A stretch of 64,000 bases of DNA from Paenibacillus amylolyticus (GTDB lineage: Bacteria > Bacillota > Bacilli > Paenibacillales > Paenibacillaceae). Below are positions 16,511-25,591 of the stretch, piece after piece (position 1 is the first letter of the stretch; each line of letters opens with the position of its first letter). The translations under genes were made by a program, and so were the position numbers. Location of the stretch: assembly GCF_001570725.1 (NCBI RefSeq), contig NZ_BCNV01000001.1, forward strand, positions 2,542,001 to 2,606,000, read 5' to 3'. A model generated the notes under the pieces. It was given only the letters and a program-made list of their open reading frames with translations, did no database searches and was not told the DNA's origin.

Positions 16511-17201
16511 TTTTCCCACTTCCTTTCCAATTTTCAAAAGCATAACGTGAAAGCGGTACTAAATCCATCGCAAATCCATATGAAATTGATCTATAATCGG
16601 CGTAGGAGCGCCTTTTCGGCAATTAATCCCTTATTTATCCAATTCAAATTTTGATTGATTTCACTTCTTTTTCGGCTGGATTTAACATTCCAATCCGTCC
16701 ATTGTTTCACCTTAAATGTTAATATAAATTCCCATTTAAAATATAAAAATCCATATTATTCAACATGATGAATTTGGACACCCATTTCATGCGCAATAAG
16801 TTCTTTTAACATAAGGAATATACAGCTTTTAAGGTGATTATTAAGAAAGAAACCATCTCAGACTGACTACGAGCGAAAACGATTTTCGGTTAGCTCTACA
16901 AACGCAAAAATGAACTAATAAATTGTAATGGTAATCCTTGAAATCAACCTAGTTCTATCATCGTTATCCGGCAAAATTTTGATGGCCTTTATGTATTAAT
17001 CAGGACTTTAACTTTTACAAATGCCATAGATGTAGATTATGATGGTCATCGAAAATAATAAGTTTACATAATATTTATTATGTTATTTTTTTCTTCAATT
17101 TCTCCATTTTATGATTCATCGATTCTGGCAAAAGATAAACAAGCCTGAAAGAATTCTGCATTTAGCATTTTTTCTCTCAGGCTTTTCCCTCGATGATCCC
17201 C
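16511..17201. other. 691-bp AT-rich gap upstream of glpX, no gene seen
   Basis: No open frame with a ribosome site or family similarity was found on either strand. Apart from the acetyltransferase terminator at 17141-17184, the only structure is an AT-rich inverted repeat, ACATAATA-TT-TATTATGT (17066-17083), followed by a T-run on the plus strand. The glpX promoter must lie near the left end but no convincing -35/-10 pair was found. Confidence 0.4.
17141..17184 (-). terminator. Terminator of the PaiA-like gene
   Basis: AAGCCTGAAAGAA (17141-) pairs with TTCTCTCAGGCTT (to 17184) with one mismatch; a T-rich tract follows on the minus strand. Confidence 0.7.
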
Positions 17202-17720
<519 letters not shown>

Positions 17721-17755
17721 CTATCATCACATTCCTTTAGCAAGTTAATTATTTG

Positions 17756-17767
17756 TTGCAAATGCAA
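17756..17767. promoter_or_regulatory. Left near-palindromic operator between paiA and the YczE-like gene
   Basis: TTGCAAATGCAA is a 5-bp-arm inverted repeat (TTGCA/TGCAA). It lies about 12-24 bp downstream of the predicted paiA start point. It resembles the site at 17803-17814 in inverted orientation. Confidence 0.5.
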
Positions 17768-17785
17768 TAAAAAAGGATTACATTG

Positions 17786-17814
17786 AATCTAACTTAATTT
17801 TGTTGTATTTGCAA
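17786..17814 (-). promoter_or_regulatory. Candidate paiA promoter
   Basis: TTGCAA (17809-17814 on the minus strand), 17-bp spacer, TAGATT (17786-17791). The -35 is inside the right-hand operator. Confidence 0.45.
17803..17814. promoter_or_regulatory. Right near-palindromic operator between paiA and the YczE-like gene
   Basis: TTGTATTTGCAA is, on the other strand, TTGCAAATACAA, nearly the same as the left site. The extended match is about 17 bp with two differences, so the pair forms a large imperfect inverted repeat around the divergent promoters. Confidence 0.5.
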
Positions 17815-17827
17815 CATAATATAGAAG

Positions 17828-18487
17828 ATGAGGTTGAATAAATTGAAATATGTACTTTTTGTCGCAGGTATTCTAATCTTAACGCTTGGCATTTCGCTTA
17901 CCATTCAATCTGAACTGGGCACCTCACCATTTGACGCACTTCTGGTAGGGCTGTCCCATCAGGTAGGGCTAAGTGTAGGAAGCTGGGAAATCATCATTGC
18001 TTTTCTGTTAATAGGATGCAATTCGCTTTTGAAGCAGCAAAAACCCGAGTTTCTGGGGCTCGTAACCGCATTTATTACAGGTGTTGGGATTGATATCTGG
18101 CTTTATGTATCTGAATCCTTGATTACGCCCGAAGTTTGGTACAGCAAATTAATGACTTTTATCATTGGTCTAGTAATCATAAGTATCGGCACAGCCATCT
18201 ATTTACAGACCAATTTCGCACCCATTCCGATTGACCGCTTAACATTAATCCTGCACGAAATCACTCGAACTCCATTGTTTATATCGAGAACATTGATTTA
18301 CTTTGTATTTTTGATACTGGCGTTTCTGCTCAGTGGACCGATCGGGCTTGGAACATTGCTAACCGTATGTTGTGCAGGTCTGCTCCTTCAGTTCATCATG
18401 GGGCATACGAAAAAGATAATAGATCGCATATTAACAGACAGGGATACATCGTCCCATACTAAACGTGAAAAAGAACATTCCGTCTAA
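17828..18487 (+). CDS. YczE/YitT-like integral membrane protein
   Basis: 219 aa with five hydrophobic segments (about 6-27, 49-66, 75-95, 107-128 and 150-190) and a charged C-terminal tail. The early GISLTIQSELGTSPFDALLVGLS and NFAPIPIDRL segments are characteristic of the YczE (COG2364) membrane family; no transport substrate is known for it. The ATG at 17828 has no good ribosome site; a TTG at 17843 with GATGAGGT 9 nt upstream is the better-supported start and would remove five residues. Divergent from paiA. Confidence 0.7.
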   Translation: MRLNKLKYVLFVAGILILTLGISLTIQSELGTSPFDALLVGLSHQVGLSVGSWEIIIAFLLIGCNSLLKQQKPEFLGLVTAFITGVGIDIWLYVSESLITPEVWYSKLMTFIIGLVIISIGTAIYLQTNFAPIPIDRLTLILHEITRTPLFISRTLIYFVFLILAFLLSGPIGLGTLLTVCCAGLLLQFIMGHTKKIIDRILTDRDTSSHTKREKEHSV

Positions 18488-18516
18488 TCGCGGTGTATAC
18501 CATCTACACAATAAAA

Positions 18517-18549
18517 GGCTGAATCAGAGGTCCAACCCCTGATCCAGCC
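18517..18549 (-). terminator. Terminator of the mannanase gene
   Basis: GGCTGAATCAGAGG pairs with CCCTGATCCAGCC; TTTTATT follows on the minus strand. Confidence 0.7.
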
Positions 18550-18568
18550 CATGAAACATGCTTCTTCC

Positions 18569-21157
18569 TTACGGCTCAATTCCCCATACCAGCTGACCAT
18601 TCACATACCCGGTAACCTTATCATGGTTTGCGAACTGACTTCCGGATGCCTTGAACGAGTAATCGTTAGTCTGAGTATAATTCGTCCAATTGTTTTTGGA
18701 GAAACGAGCTTGAACCTCTGCGCTCTGACCTGCATTCAGCGTTCCCGCCGCATTTGTAAAACCCACTTCAAGATAATGATCCGCCCCAGCAACTGGAGTC
18801 GCCAGTTTAACGAAATTGCTCGTTACGTTCGCACTACCCATACTGGCCCAGTCGGACCAGAAAATCTGAGCTTCTTCCCCATCGATCGTATAGTAATAAC
18901 GGAGTTTTACATCACTCAACGAAATGGCCGAGCTACCAGAGTTGACCAATTTGAATTTGGGTGAGATTCCGTTGGTCGATGCACTTGTATTGCCGTTAAA
19001 AGCTTGAATCGTCAAATCCCCTGCTGGCACAGTAACCGTGCTATCTACTACGTTCACCGTAAGCACAGCGTTATTTCCTCCATTGAAGTGAAAGGTCAAC
19101 ACGTTCTGACCCAAAGGCAGCGTAGCGAGATAGGATTTGTTCAGAACAACAGCAGAGCTGGACGCTGTATAATTCTGACCTGATACAAGCGTAGAATTCC
19201 CCTTCGTGATGCTTGTAAGCTGACGGCCATTTAAGGTGAGAGATACGCTAATATCCTGCGCCGGATTCGTCGCTTTATCAAATGTTGCATTCACAGGAGA
19301 AATCGAAGCATTCGTACTCGGTGTTGAATCCACAATTTTAACTTTTAACACCGGGTCCTGACCTTGATTAAAATCCAGAACAATCGAATGCTCGCCAACT
19401 GGCAGAGTTGCCAGGTAAGCTTTTTTCAGCAGCAATGTGCTTCCGTTCAAGGTATAGTCCGTCGTTGCGGTCAACGCATTGTTGCCTGCCCGAAGAGCAG
19501 TCAGCGTATTTCCGTTCGCATTTACGGTTACGGCTTTGTCGCTTTGATTGGGTGTATATTTGTCAAATTCAACATTTACAGGTGTGATGGATGCACTGGG
19601 GTTGGGATTGTTAACCTTTAAATTCGGCAGTTCATCCAACGTAATAACATAATCGCTTTGATAAAGCGTTTTCAAAGTTGCCGGGTAATTAAAAGCAGAA
19701 CTCATCAGATGCTCACCATACCAAGGGCAGAAGTAGAGCCATCCTGATTTCTCCTCTGTCAGATTTTTCACGCTTGGAATCGTGTCGTTCTCCGTCATGG
19801 CAACCATTTTTGTACCACCTGTCAATTCAACAAGCTTATAGAAAATCGAGGTAATGGCATCCTCATTGGGCACGCCGGACAAACCGTCATAACGGTTGTA
19901 GATCGTATTGTATTTATCATACCCGACAAGATCTACCTGATCATCGCCCGGGTACCAAGCCGGAGAAGTACTGTATACATAGCTGTTGTAGGTCCAGATC
20001 AGATTATGCAAGCCATACGTTTCGGTCAGTTCGGTATATAGCAGATCCCATAGCTCTTTGTACACTTCTGCGCCTGCCGAAGCCCACCAGAACCATGCAC
20101 CTTCCCCGTTGAGCCCGCCGTTGCCTTCTGCTTCATGATACGGACGGAACAGCACCGGCACATCGTTATCTTGCAAAATCAGCAATTGTTCTGCCAGATC
20201 CTCGATGGTCATCATCACATATTGATACTCTTTTGTACCGGGAATTACCGCATTGGCTGTATTAAAATTCGTTTCTGTTGGCTTGTAGGTAGCTTCTTTC
20301 CAATCGACAAAGTCCCCGAGCTCATACGTATTGAAATTACGAGGCACATTGATATGCCAGGAAGCTGTTGCAATACCTTCACGGTTATTCACCCAATCAA
20401 TCATGCGATCGGTTGTACCGTCCTCCCAACCATACAACGGATTATAGTTCATCAAATCAAAGCCACGGATTGCCGGATACTTTCCGGTAAGATCATGAAT
20501 CCACTCGAATTCAAGCTCCGTATCTCCGTCATTTCCGCCTCCATAGATCTCTTGCTGACCAGAGATGATGTTGTTTCCGTAGACCTCTGTTAAATAATTC
20601 ATCAAAATTTGAGTTTCCGGTGTAGCTTCTGGATCAGTCAGAACTGGCTGCACATTCAGGGGATCAAGATCAGCATGATCCACTGTGAACGTGTCAAAAT
20701 AAGCGAAGCCCCAACCCGCCTTTAGCTCGATCGTGTTGGCACCCTGATTCAGCTTATGGAAGCCAAAATCGAAGTCCGACCACGTTGTCGTGTAAGGCAG
20801 CATGTACGCTCCCTTGGTAACACCATTCACATTTAAATTTTGAGACCTTCCGTCAGCACTGAGCTCCTGCATATATCGTGTGGAGATCGCGTACATGCCG
20901 GTTTCCGGGACAGTAACAGTGAAGGTTAATGTGCCCGAGTTCTGCATCCAGACAAATCCGGCCCCTGAGAATCCGGGCTTCGGTTGTCCATAGATTGAAG
21001 TGACCACTTGAAGATCCGGGGTGAGCTGCGCATTTTCGCTTTCGATGGTGAACAGTGGTGTGTCTGCATGAACGGGCGCTGTCATTAATCCAAGAAGTAG
21101 GGCCAATGCCAGCATCATTGCGGTTGCCTTTTTGAGCAAATTTTTCATCAATTCCAT
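18569..21157 (-). CDS. Secreted multi-domain GH26 beta-mannanase
   Basis: 862 aa. Domains in order: signal peptide (1-31, ending PVHA), a CBM35-like domain (about 35-160), a GH26 catalytic domain (about 175-525), two Ig-like X2 modules (about 530-625 and 628-712; both start with a SxxSPVNxxFDK-type segment) and a C-terminal CBM3 cellulose-binding domain (about 718-862). In the catalytic domain LFRPYHEAEG carries the candidate acid/base Glu and MVAMTENDT the candidate nucleophile Glu. It should cut mannan or galactoglucomannan outside the cell while bound to cell-wall polymers. The start at 21157 has GGGAGGGA 4 nt upstream; an internal ATG at 21148 is possible. Single gene with its own promoter, a cre-like site and a terminator. 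Confidence 0.9.
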   Translation of the reverse strand: MELMKNLLKKATAMMLALALLLGLMTAPVHADTPLFTIESENAQLTPDLQVVTSIYGQPKPGFSGAGFVWMQNSGTLTFTVTVPETGMYAISTRYMQELSADGRSQNLNVNGVTKGAYMLPYTTTWSDFDFGFHKLNQGANTIELKAGWGFAYFDTFTVDHADLDPLNVQPVLTDPEATPETQILMNYLTEVYGNNIISGQQEIYGGGNDGDTELEFEWIHDLTGKYPAIRGFDLMNYNPLYGWEDGTTDRMIDWVNNREGIATASWHINVPRNFNTYELGDFVDWKEATYKPTETNFNTANAVIPGTKEYQYVMMTIEDLAEQLLILQDNDVPVLFRPYHEAEGNGGLNGEGAWFWWASAGAEVYKELWDLLYTELTETYGLHNLIWTYNSYVYSTSPAWYPGDDQVDLVGYDKYNTIYNRYDGLSGVPNEDAITSIFYKLVELTGGTKMVAMTENDTIPSVKNLTEEKSGWLYFCPWYGEHLMSSAFNYPATLKTLYQSDYVITLDELPNLKVNNPNPSASITPVNVEFDKYTPNQSDKAVTVNANGNTLTALRAGNNALTATTDYTLNGSTLLLKKAYLATLPVGEHSIVLDFNQGQDPVLKVKIVDSTPSTNASISPVNATFDKATNPAQDISVSLTLNGRQLTSITKGNSTLVSGQNYTASSSAVVLNKSYLATLPLGQNVLTFHFNGGNNAVLTVNVVDSTVTVPAGDLTIQAFNGNTSASTNGISPKFKLVNSGSSAISLSDVKLRYYYTIDGEEAQIFWSDWASMGSANVTSNFVKLATPVAGADHYLEVGFTNAAGTLNAGQSAEVQARFSKNNWTNYTQTNDYSFKASGSQFANHDKVTGYVNGQLVWGIEP

Positions 21158-21206
21158 CTTCCCTCCCAAGTGAAATATGATAATGAAATGTCAATGAACC
21201 CATTCA

Positions 21207-21220
21207 TGATGGCGCTTTCA
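21207..21220 (-). promoter_or_regulatory. cre-like site at the mannanase start point
   Basis: TGAAAGCGCCATCA on the minus strand matches TGNAARCGNWWNCA except for one C in a W position. It covers about +1 to +14 of the predicted transcript, a common place for CcpA roadblock repression. Confidence 0.6.
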
Positions 21221-21225
21221 TAGTT

Positions 21226-21254
21226 AACATAGCACGCACATCAATTTTTGTAAA
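21226..21254 (-). promoter_or_regulatory. Mannanase promoter
   Basis: TTTACA (21249-21254), 17-bp spacer, TATGTT (21226-21231) preceded by TGC, an extended -10. The predicted leader is about 60 nt. Confidence 0.6.
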
Positions 21255-21428
21255 TATATGGTGAATGTAAATGTTTAAACTTCTTTTATACACGTATTTT
21301 GAACATCATACCTCCATTCTCTCATCCGATTTGAAAATTCACGAAAACGGTTCATTCTTTAATCAAATTAGAGTATGAAACCTCATCTCACCTTAGATGT
21401 GTAATTGGAAGAAAACCGGATGAACAAC

Positions 21429-21459
21429 AAAAAAAGCATTCCTGTTCGAATGCTTTTTC
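21429..21459 (-). terminator. Terminator at the end of the xanthine dehydrogenase genes
   Basis: AAAAAAGCATTC and GAATGCTTTTT pair around CTGTTC, with T-runs on both strands. It closes the puc locus 50 nt beyond pucE. Confidence 0.85.
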
Positions 21460-21510
21460 AAGTACATTTCTTCAATTGCCCTCGTTTATGTCTTCGGCCT
21501 GTGTTCCAGC

Positions 21511-22029
21511 TCAACTTACGGTTTCCTCGGTAGATGTTTCCGTTAGCGCACAACGTTCCCCTGCTTTTCGTACCGCCCGAATAATCCCCCCGTATCCGGT
21601 ACATCGACATAGATTCCCGCACAGTCCCGTTTCAATCTGATCTTGTGAAGGCTCAGGATGTACATCCAGCAATGCCTTGGTTGAGATCACCATGCCCGGA
21701 GTACAGTAACCGCACTGGAAACCACCTTCCTCCACAAAAGCCTGTTGAATTGGATGCAGAGTGCCTTTCTCTTCGCCATGCAGACCTTCAATGGTCGTAA
21801 TCTCACTGCCTTCACATTGATAAGCCATAACAAGACAGGAATTCACAGGCTCACCATCCATCAGAACCATACATGCGCCGCAGCGACCAACTTCGCACGA
21901 TACTTTGGTACCCGTCAGCTGCAAATGAGTCCGAAGCACATCGACAAGTCGGGTCGTTTGCGCAATCTCCAGATGTTTCTGTTCCCCATTCACAACGGCT
22001 GTCCAGTGATTCTCAAGTGGTTTACTCAT
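21511..22029 (-). CDS. pucE: Xanthine dehydrogenase, 2Fe-2S subunit
   Basis: 172 aa, as in Bacillus PucE. The N-terminal plant-type ferredoxin cluster is in CEVGRCGACMVLMDGEPVNSC (spacing CX4CX2CX11C; about residues 46-66), and the second cluster in CGYCTPGM and CGNLCRC (about 105-145). It passes electrons from the molybdenum site to FAD during oxidation of hypoxanthine/xanthine to urate. The start at 22029 overlaps the pucD stop by 4 nt (ATGA), with AAGGAG upstream. It is the last gene before the terminator. Confidence 0.92.
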   Translation of the reverse strand: MSKPLENHWTAVVNGEQKHLEIAQTTRLVDVLRTHLQLTGTKVSCEVGRCGACMVLMDGEPVNSCLVMAYQCEGSEITTIEGLHGEEKGTLHPIQQAFVEEGGFQCGYCTPGMVISTKALLDVHPEPSQDQIETGLCGNLCRCTGYGGIIRAVRKAGERCALTETSTEETVS

Positions 22030-24353
22030 GATGGACTCACTCCTTCCTGCAAAGGTACATGTAAAGGCCTGACCAGTTGTTCTCTCGGTACAGGAAGACG
22101 GTTGACCCATACGCCTGTTGCCTGATGAATTGCGGCTGTAATGGCCGGCGCAAGCGCTACGGAACCAATCTCACCAATGCCTCTCGGGCCAAATGAATCA
22201 CCTTCGGGCAAGTCTTCAATAGCCTCAACCTCCAGATTGGTATGAATATCCCGAATGGTTGGGATCAGATACGTGTCGAGGTTGGTCGTTAGATAGCGGC
22301 TGTCCTGCATAACTGCATCCTCGGTCAACGTAAATCCAAGGGCCATGACACTGCCACCTTCAATCTGTCCAATGTAGCCCATAGGGTTGATGACCGGCCC
22401 TGCCGCCACAACATGGCGTGTATCCAGCAGCTTGGTTTCTCCGGTTAAGGTATTCACTTCCACCTCTGCCGCAACCGCCGCGTACGTATACAAATAATGC
22501 CCGCCTACCACGTTGTCCGGCGTAGTTGGGTAATCAAACTTTGTATCAAAAATCCATTCATCGGCTTCGCCCTGCATCGCGAGTTCGGCATACGAGACCA
22601 CAAAGCCTGATTCTGTTTCTACTTCTGAAATGTCGGCAGGAAGCTGGCCTTTGTGCCATATACCACCAGGTCCTGTTACCAGTTCATCCGCCGGAATGCC
22701 TGACATTTCAGACGCGACCGTGAGAGCACGGGACCGAAATGGAGTCTGCAACCGCTGTAGTGCCATCCAGGCCATGGTTGTTGAACGCGAAGCGGTACTT
22801 GAGCCGCTGTGTGGTACACGATCCGTATCTCCAATGATGATACTGAGGTCCGATGTACTGCATTGGAACAGATCACATAGCATAATTTCCAGCGTTGCAA
22901 CGAGCCCCTGGCCAAATTCCTCGTAACTGAACGCCACCTCAATCTTGCCTTCGTTATTCAGGGACAGACGGCCTCCCGCAGGGTCTGGAATGCCATAACC
23001 CAGCCCTGCACCGTGCATGGCGATGGCTGCTCCAACTCCGCGTTTGATCCATGGCGGCAGAGCAGGATCTGCCGGAGGATGCTGATGTTTTTGCCACAAC
23101 TCGGAACGATCCAATGCCTCCCAGACTTGGGATAGTCCATCGGTGACCAGAATCCGTTGATTCAGCGGTCCGGGATCATTCTTTTCCCTCATATTGCGTC
23201 TACGGAACTCCCAAGGGTCCATGTCCATGATTTCTGCAAGCCGATCCATCTGGCCTTCCATCGCAAAAATCGCCTGGTTCCCGCCAAATCCACGAAACTC
23301 ACCTGACAGCCCGTTATTCGTATACACAGACACACCTTCCACATCCACATTCGGAATGGCGTAGGGTCCAAGGCAATGCTCGGTACAGAAGTTCAGCACG
23401 GGTGCACCAAGTGTGGCGTACGCTCCGGTATCCGCTGTAATGCGGACACGATGCGCCTGAATTATGCCTTCTCGACTCATGCCGGTCTGCATTTCAATTT
23501 TCATTGGATGCCGTTTCAGCCCTGCACGAACGGATTCTTTACGTGAATTATGCATTTTCACAGGACGTCCGCATCTTAAGGCCAGCAATGCACCATAGGG
23601 CTGTACGTTGAGTTCATCTTTTCCACCAAATGAACCACCAATCGGTGAAGACACCACCCGGATATCTTCTTCAGGACAGCCAATAATGCGTGCAAGCTGC
23701 ATCCGGTCTTTATAGCCATGTTGCGTTGCCGCGTATACATTCAGCCGCCCCTCTTCATCCGGGACAAACAGGCCACCTTCTGTCTCCATGTACGCATGCA
23801 TCTGGCGAGGTGTATAATACGTCTCTGTTACGATATGATCACATATGGCAAAGGCATGCTCGGCATCTCCGCGTTTGATCTCCGTCCGATGCAGTACATT
23901 ACCTGGACCATGCTCATGCAGCTCTGGTGCGCCGGGAGCCATTGCAGCATCTGTGCTATTCAGTGGCGTGAGTTCCTCATACACTACCTGGATCGCATCC
24001 AACGCAAGGGCCGCACTTTCCGGGGAATCTGCAGCAACCGCTGCAATGGCATCCCCAACATAACGAACCATATCCTCGCAGAACACAGGCTGATCCGGGG
24101 TCGCAATGCCAAAACGATTCAGTCCAGGCACATCTTTGGAAGTCAGAACGGCATAGACACCTTCCAACGCCTCAGCTTCCGAAGTATCTATAGACAATAG
24201 ACGAGCATGTGGATATTCGCTTCGCAATACTCTGCCATAAATCATGTCAGGTAGCGTCATATCCGTCAGATATTGAAGCTGCCCTGTTACTTTGGGTGCC
24301 CCATCTGGCCGCAGGTGCCAACGTTTCCCGCTCTGTTCCCGATTCAGCAGCAT
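22026..24353 (-). CDS. pucD: Xanthine dehydrogenase, molybdenum-binding subunit
   Basis: 775 aa large subunit. It carries the aldehyde oxidase/xanthine dehydrogenase a/b hammerhead region at the N-terminus (VTGQLQYLTDMTLPDMIYGR) followed by the molybdopterin-binding domain: IGGSFGGKDELNVQPYGALL, GEFRGFGGNQAIFAMEGQMD, HSGSSTASRSTTMAWMAL and the C-terminal GPRGIGEIGSVALAPA, whose Glu is the expected catalytic base. It oxidises the purine ring using water as oxygen source. GGGGGAGAGG precedes the ATG. Placed between pucC (33-nt gap) and pucE (4-nt overlap), so the three subunits are co-translated. Confidence 0.92.
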   Translation of the reverse strand: MLLNREQSGKRWHLRPDGAPKVTGQLQYLTDMTLPDMIYGRVLRSEYPHARLLSIDTSEAEALEGVYAVLTSKDVPGLNRFGIATPDQPVFCEDMVRYVGDAIAAVAADSPESAALALDAIQVVYEELTPLNSTDAAMAPGAPELHEHGPGNVLHRTEIKRGDAEHAFAICDHIVTETYYTPRQMHAYMETEGGLFVPDEEGRLNVYAATQHGYKDRMQLARIIGCPEEDIRVVSSPIGGSFGGKDELNVQPYGALLALRCGRPVKMHNSRKESVRAGLKRHPMKIEMQTGMSREGIIQAHRVRITADTGAYATLGAPVLNFCTEHCLGPYAIPNVDVEGVSVYTNNGLSGEFRGFGGNQAIFAMEGQMDRLAEIMDMDPWEFRRRNMREKNDPGPLNQRILVTDGLSQVWEALDRSELWQKHQHPPADPALPPWIKRGVGAAIAMHGAGLGYGIPDPAGGRLSLNNEGKIEVAFSYEEFGQGLVATLEIMLCDLFQCSTSDLSIIIGDTDRVPHSGSSTASRSTTMAWMALQRLQTPFRSRALTVASEMSGIPADELVTGPGGIWHKGQLPADISEVETESGFVVSYAELAMQGEADEWIFDTKFDYPTTPDNVVGGHYLYTYAAVAAEVEVNTLTGETKLLDTRHVVAAGPVINPMGYIGQIEGGSVMALGFTLTEDAVMQDSRYLTTNLDTYLIPTIRDIHTNLEVEAIEDLPEGDSFGPRGIGEIGSVALAPAITAAIHQATGVWVNRLPVPREQLVRPLHVPLQEGVSPS

Positions 24354-24386
24354 GATCCCTCTCCCCCTTCGTGTGATCCCATTCTT

Positions 24387-25301
24387 CTATTCGTGAAGTG
24401 CCTCCCATAGCCCGGCGCCAAGCATGTTGCCTGCAGTCTGCTTGCGATAATGTTCAGTTGAAAATGCATCGCCATACGTCGTAAATTCGCTAGCTACAGC
24501 AGCTGCGAGAGTCGCCGCTTGTATAACAGAAGCTTCGCTACCAAGAAGCTGTTGTTCTGACTCCAGAAGTCGCATCGCCATGCCTGAGCCCCCGCCAGCC
24601 GCAATTGCAATCTTGCTCCAGCGGTTATCCGAATCAATCTCCCCATACAACGCAACCGTCACCAGCGATGCACTGAACGTTTCCCGTCGACCCAGCTTGC
24701 GATAAAAGGAAACTTCTCGTGCAACAGGTCTGTACTCACTGTTCGCATCAAGCATAGAAGACGGTCTCATCGGAATATGAATCGAGATTAATACGTCTCC
24801 TGGATTACGACTGCCATCACGTCCACCCTGAAGCCAGGAAGACACACTACGGATCTCGATGCCGCTGTCCGTCAACCAGTGCAGCTCCGCATCATATACA
24901 AGCAAAGCAGTCAGTGTATCACCCACTCCGGATACAACATTCCCGCCAATGGTTGCCACATTACGAATGGAAGGAGCAGCAATTGCATTCACCGCTTCTT
25001 GCAGGATCGGCAGTTGATGCAGCAACGCTTGTGAGGCACATTCCTTCAATTGGGTCATGGCTCCAATGACCAGCTCATCTCCACGAATAGATACACCGCT
25101 CATTTCAGGAATACGACCCAGATTAATCATGTGTTCAGGCGCTGGAATTAAGCCACCTTCCCACTGGGTTCGCAGCAATGTTCCGCCTGCCGTAAAACAA
25201 CATATTCCCTTCAGTTTACTTCTCAATGTTTGTAGTTCTTGCAGGTTCTCAGGCTGCCATACCGATGGCATGGCTCCAGAACCGTATGCCGGTGTTACCA
25301 T
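24387..25301 (-). CDS. pucC: Xanthine dehydrogenase, FAD-binding subunit
   Basis: 304 aa. It has the FAD-binding fold of the medium subunit: CCFTAGGTLLRTQWEGGL, APSIRNVATIGGNVVSGVGD (the NxxTIGGN flavin-binding motif, about 108-122), LTALLVYDAELHW, and the C-terminal CO dehydrogenase flavoprotein region with REVSFYRKLGRRETFSASLV. It transfers electrons from the iron-sulfur subunit to NAD. The ATG at 25301 has AAAGGGG upstream and lies inside the stop region of a short frame (25295-25462). A good promoter is found about 60 nt upstream, so pucCDE may also be expressed separately from the rest. Confidence 0.88.
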   Translation of the reverse strand: MVTPAYGSGAMPSVWQPENLQELQTLRSKLKGICCFTAGGTLLRTQWEGGLIPAPEHMINLGRIPEMSGVSIRGDELVIGAMTQLKECASQALLHQLPILQEAVNAIAAPSIRNVATIGGNVVSGVGDTLTALLVYDAELHWLTDSGIEIRSVSSWLQGGRDGSRNPGDVLISIHIPMRPSSMLDANSEYRPVAREVSFYRKLGRRETFSASLVTVALYGEIDSDNRWSKIAIAAGGGSGMAMRLLESEQQLLGSEASVIQAATLAAAVASEFTTYGDAFSTEHYRKQTAGNMLGAGLWEALHE

Positions 25302-25462
25302 CGCTGCATCCCCTTTCTCTCTCTTCCATGGGCAGGAAATTCAACCGTCTGATCCAGATAATTCTTCAAATCATATGAGAGTTCAGCAGCAACGTCAATT
25401 ACCTTCACATCGTTTTGGATAAATGTATAAAACCTGCGTTCCATTTGTGCTTGATGCATCAT
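25295..25462 (-). CDS. Possible small protein upstream of pucC (doubtful)
   Basis: A 55-codon frame starts ATG ATG at 25462 and ends TAA at 25295-25297, overlapping the pucC start in the ATGGTAA style common in operons. The translation has a mixed composition (for example VIDVAAELSYDLKNYLDQTV), not low complexity. Against it: no ribosome site at the ATGs, a strong promoter-like pair (25370-25398) inside the frame, and an in-frame stop two codons upstream. No family is recognised. It could be a remnant or chance frame. Confidence 0.25.
   Translation of the reverse strand: MMHQAQMERRFYTFIQNDVKVIDVAAELSYDLKNYLDQTVEFPAHGRERKGMQRW
25370..25398 (-). promoter_or_regulatory. Candidate promoter of pucCDE
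   Basis: TTGACG (25393-25398), 17-bp spacer, TATGAT (25370-25375) on the minus strand, giving a leader of about 62 nt. It follows the pucB terminator, so it is needed if that terminator is efficient. Confidence 0.6.
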
Positions 25463-25517
25463 GATCTATCGAAAGCTAACACAGGCTCTCTTTTATTACA
25501 CGTTAAAAGAAGACAAA

Positions 25518-25546
25518 CAGGCCAACCAGACTGCCTGGCTGACCTG
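25518..25546 (-). terminator. Terminator between pucB and pucC
   Basis: CAGGCCAACCAG (25518-25529) pairs with CTGGCTGACCTG (25535-25546) with G-U contacts, followed on the minus strand by TTTGTCTTCTTTT. The imperfect stem suggests partial read-through. Confidence 0.55.
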
Positions 25547-25591
25547 ATCATGTTATTAAATTATACATAGTTAATAATCTTCTCCTGTTAT

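Noticed and set aside
17066..17083. AT-rich palindrome upstream of glpX as a regulatory site
   Set aside because: In a very AT-rich gap an ACATAATA/TATTATGT repeat is weak evidence, and it lies over 500 bp from the gene.
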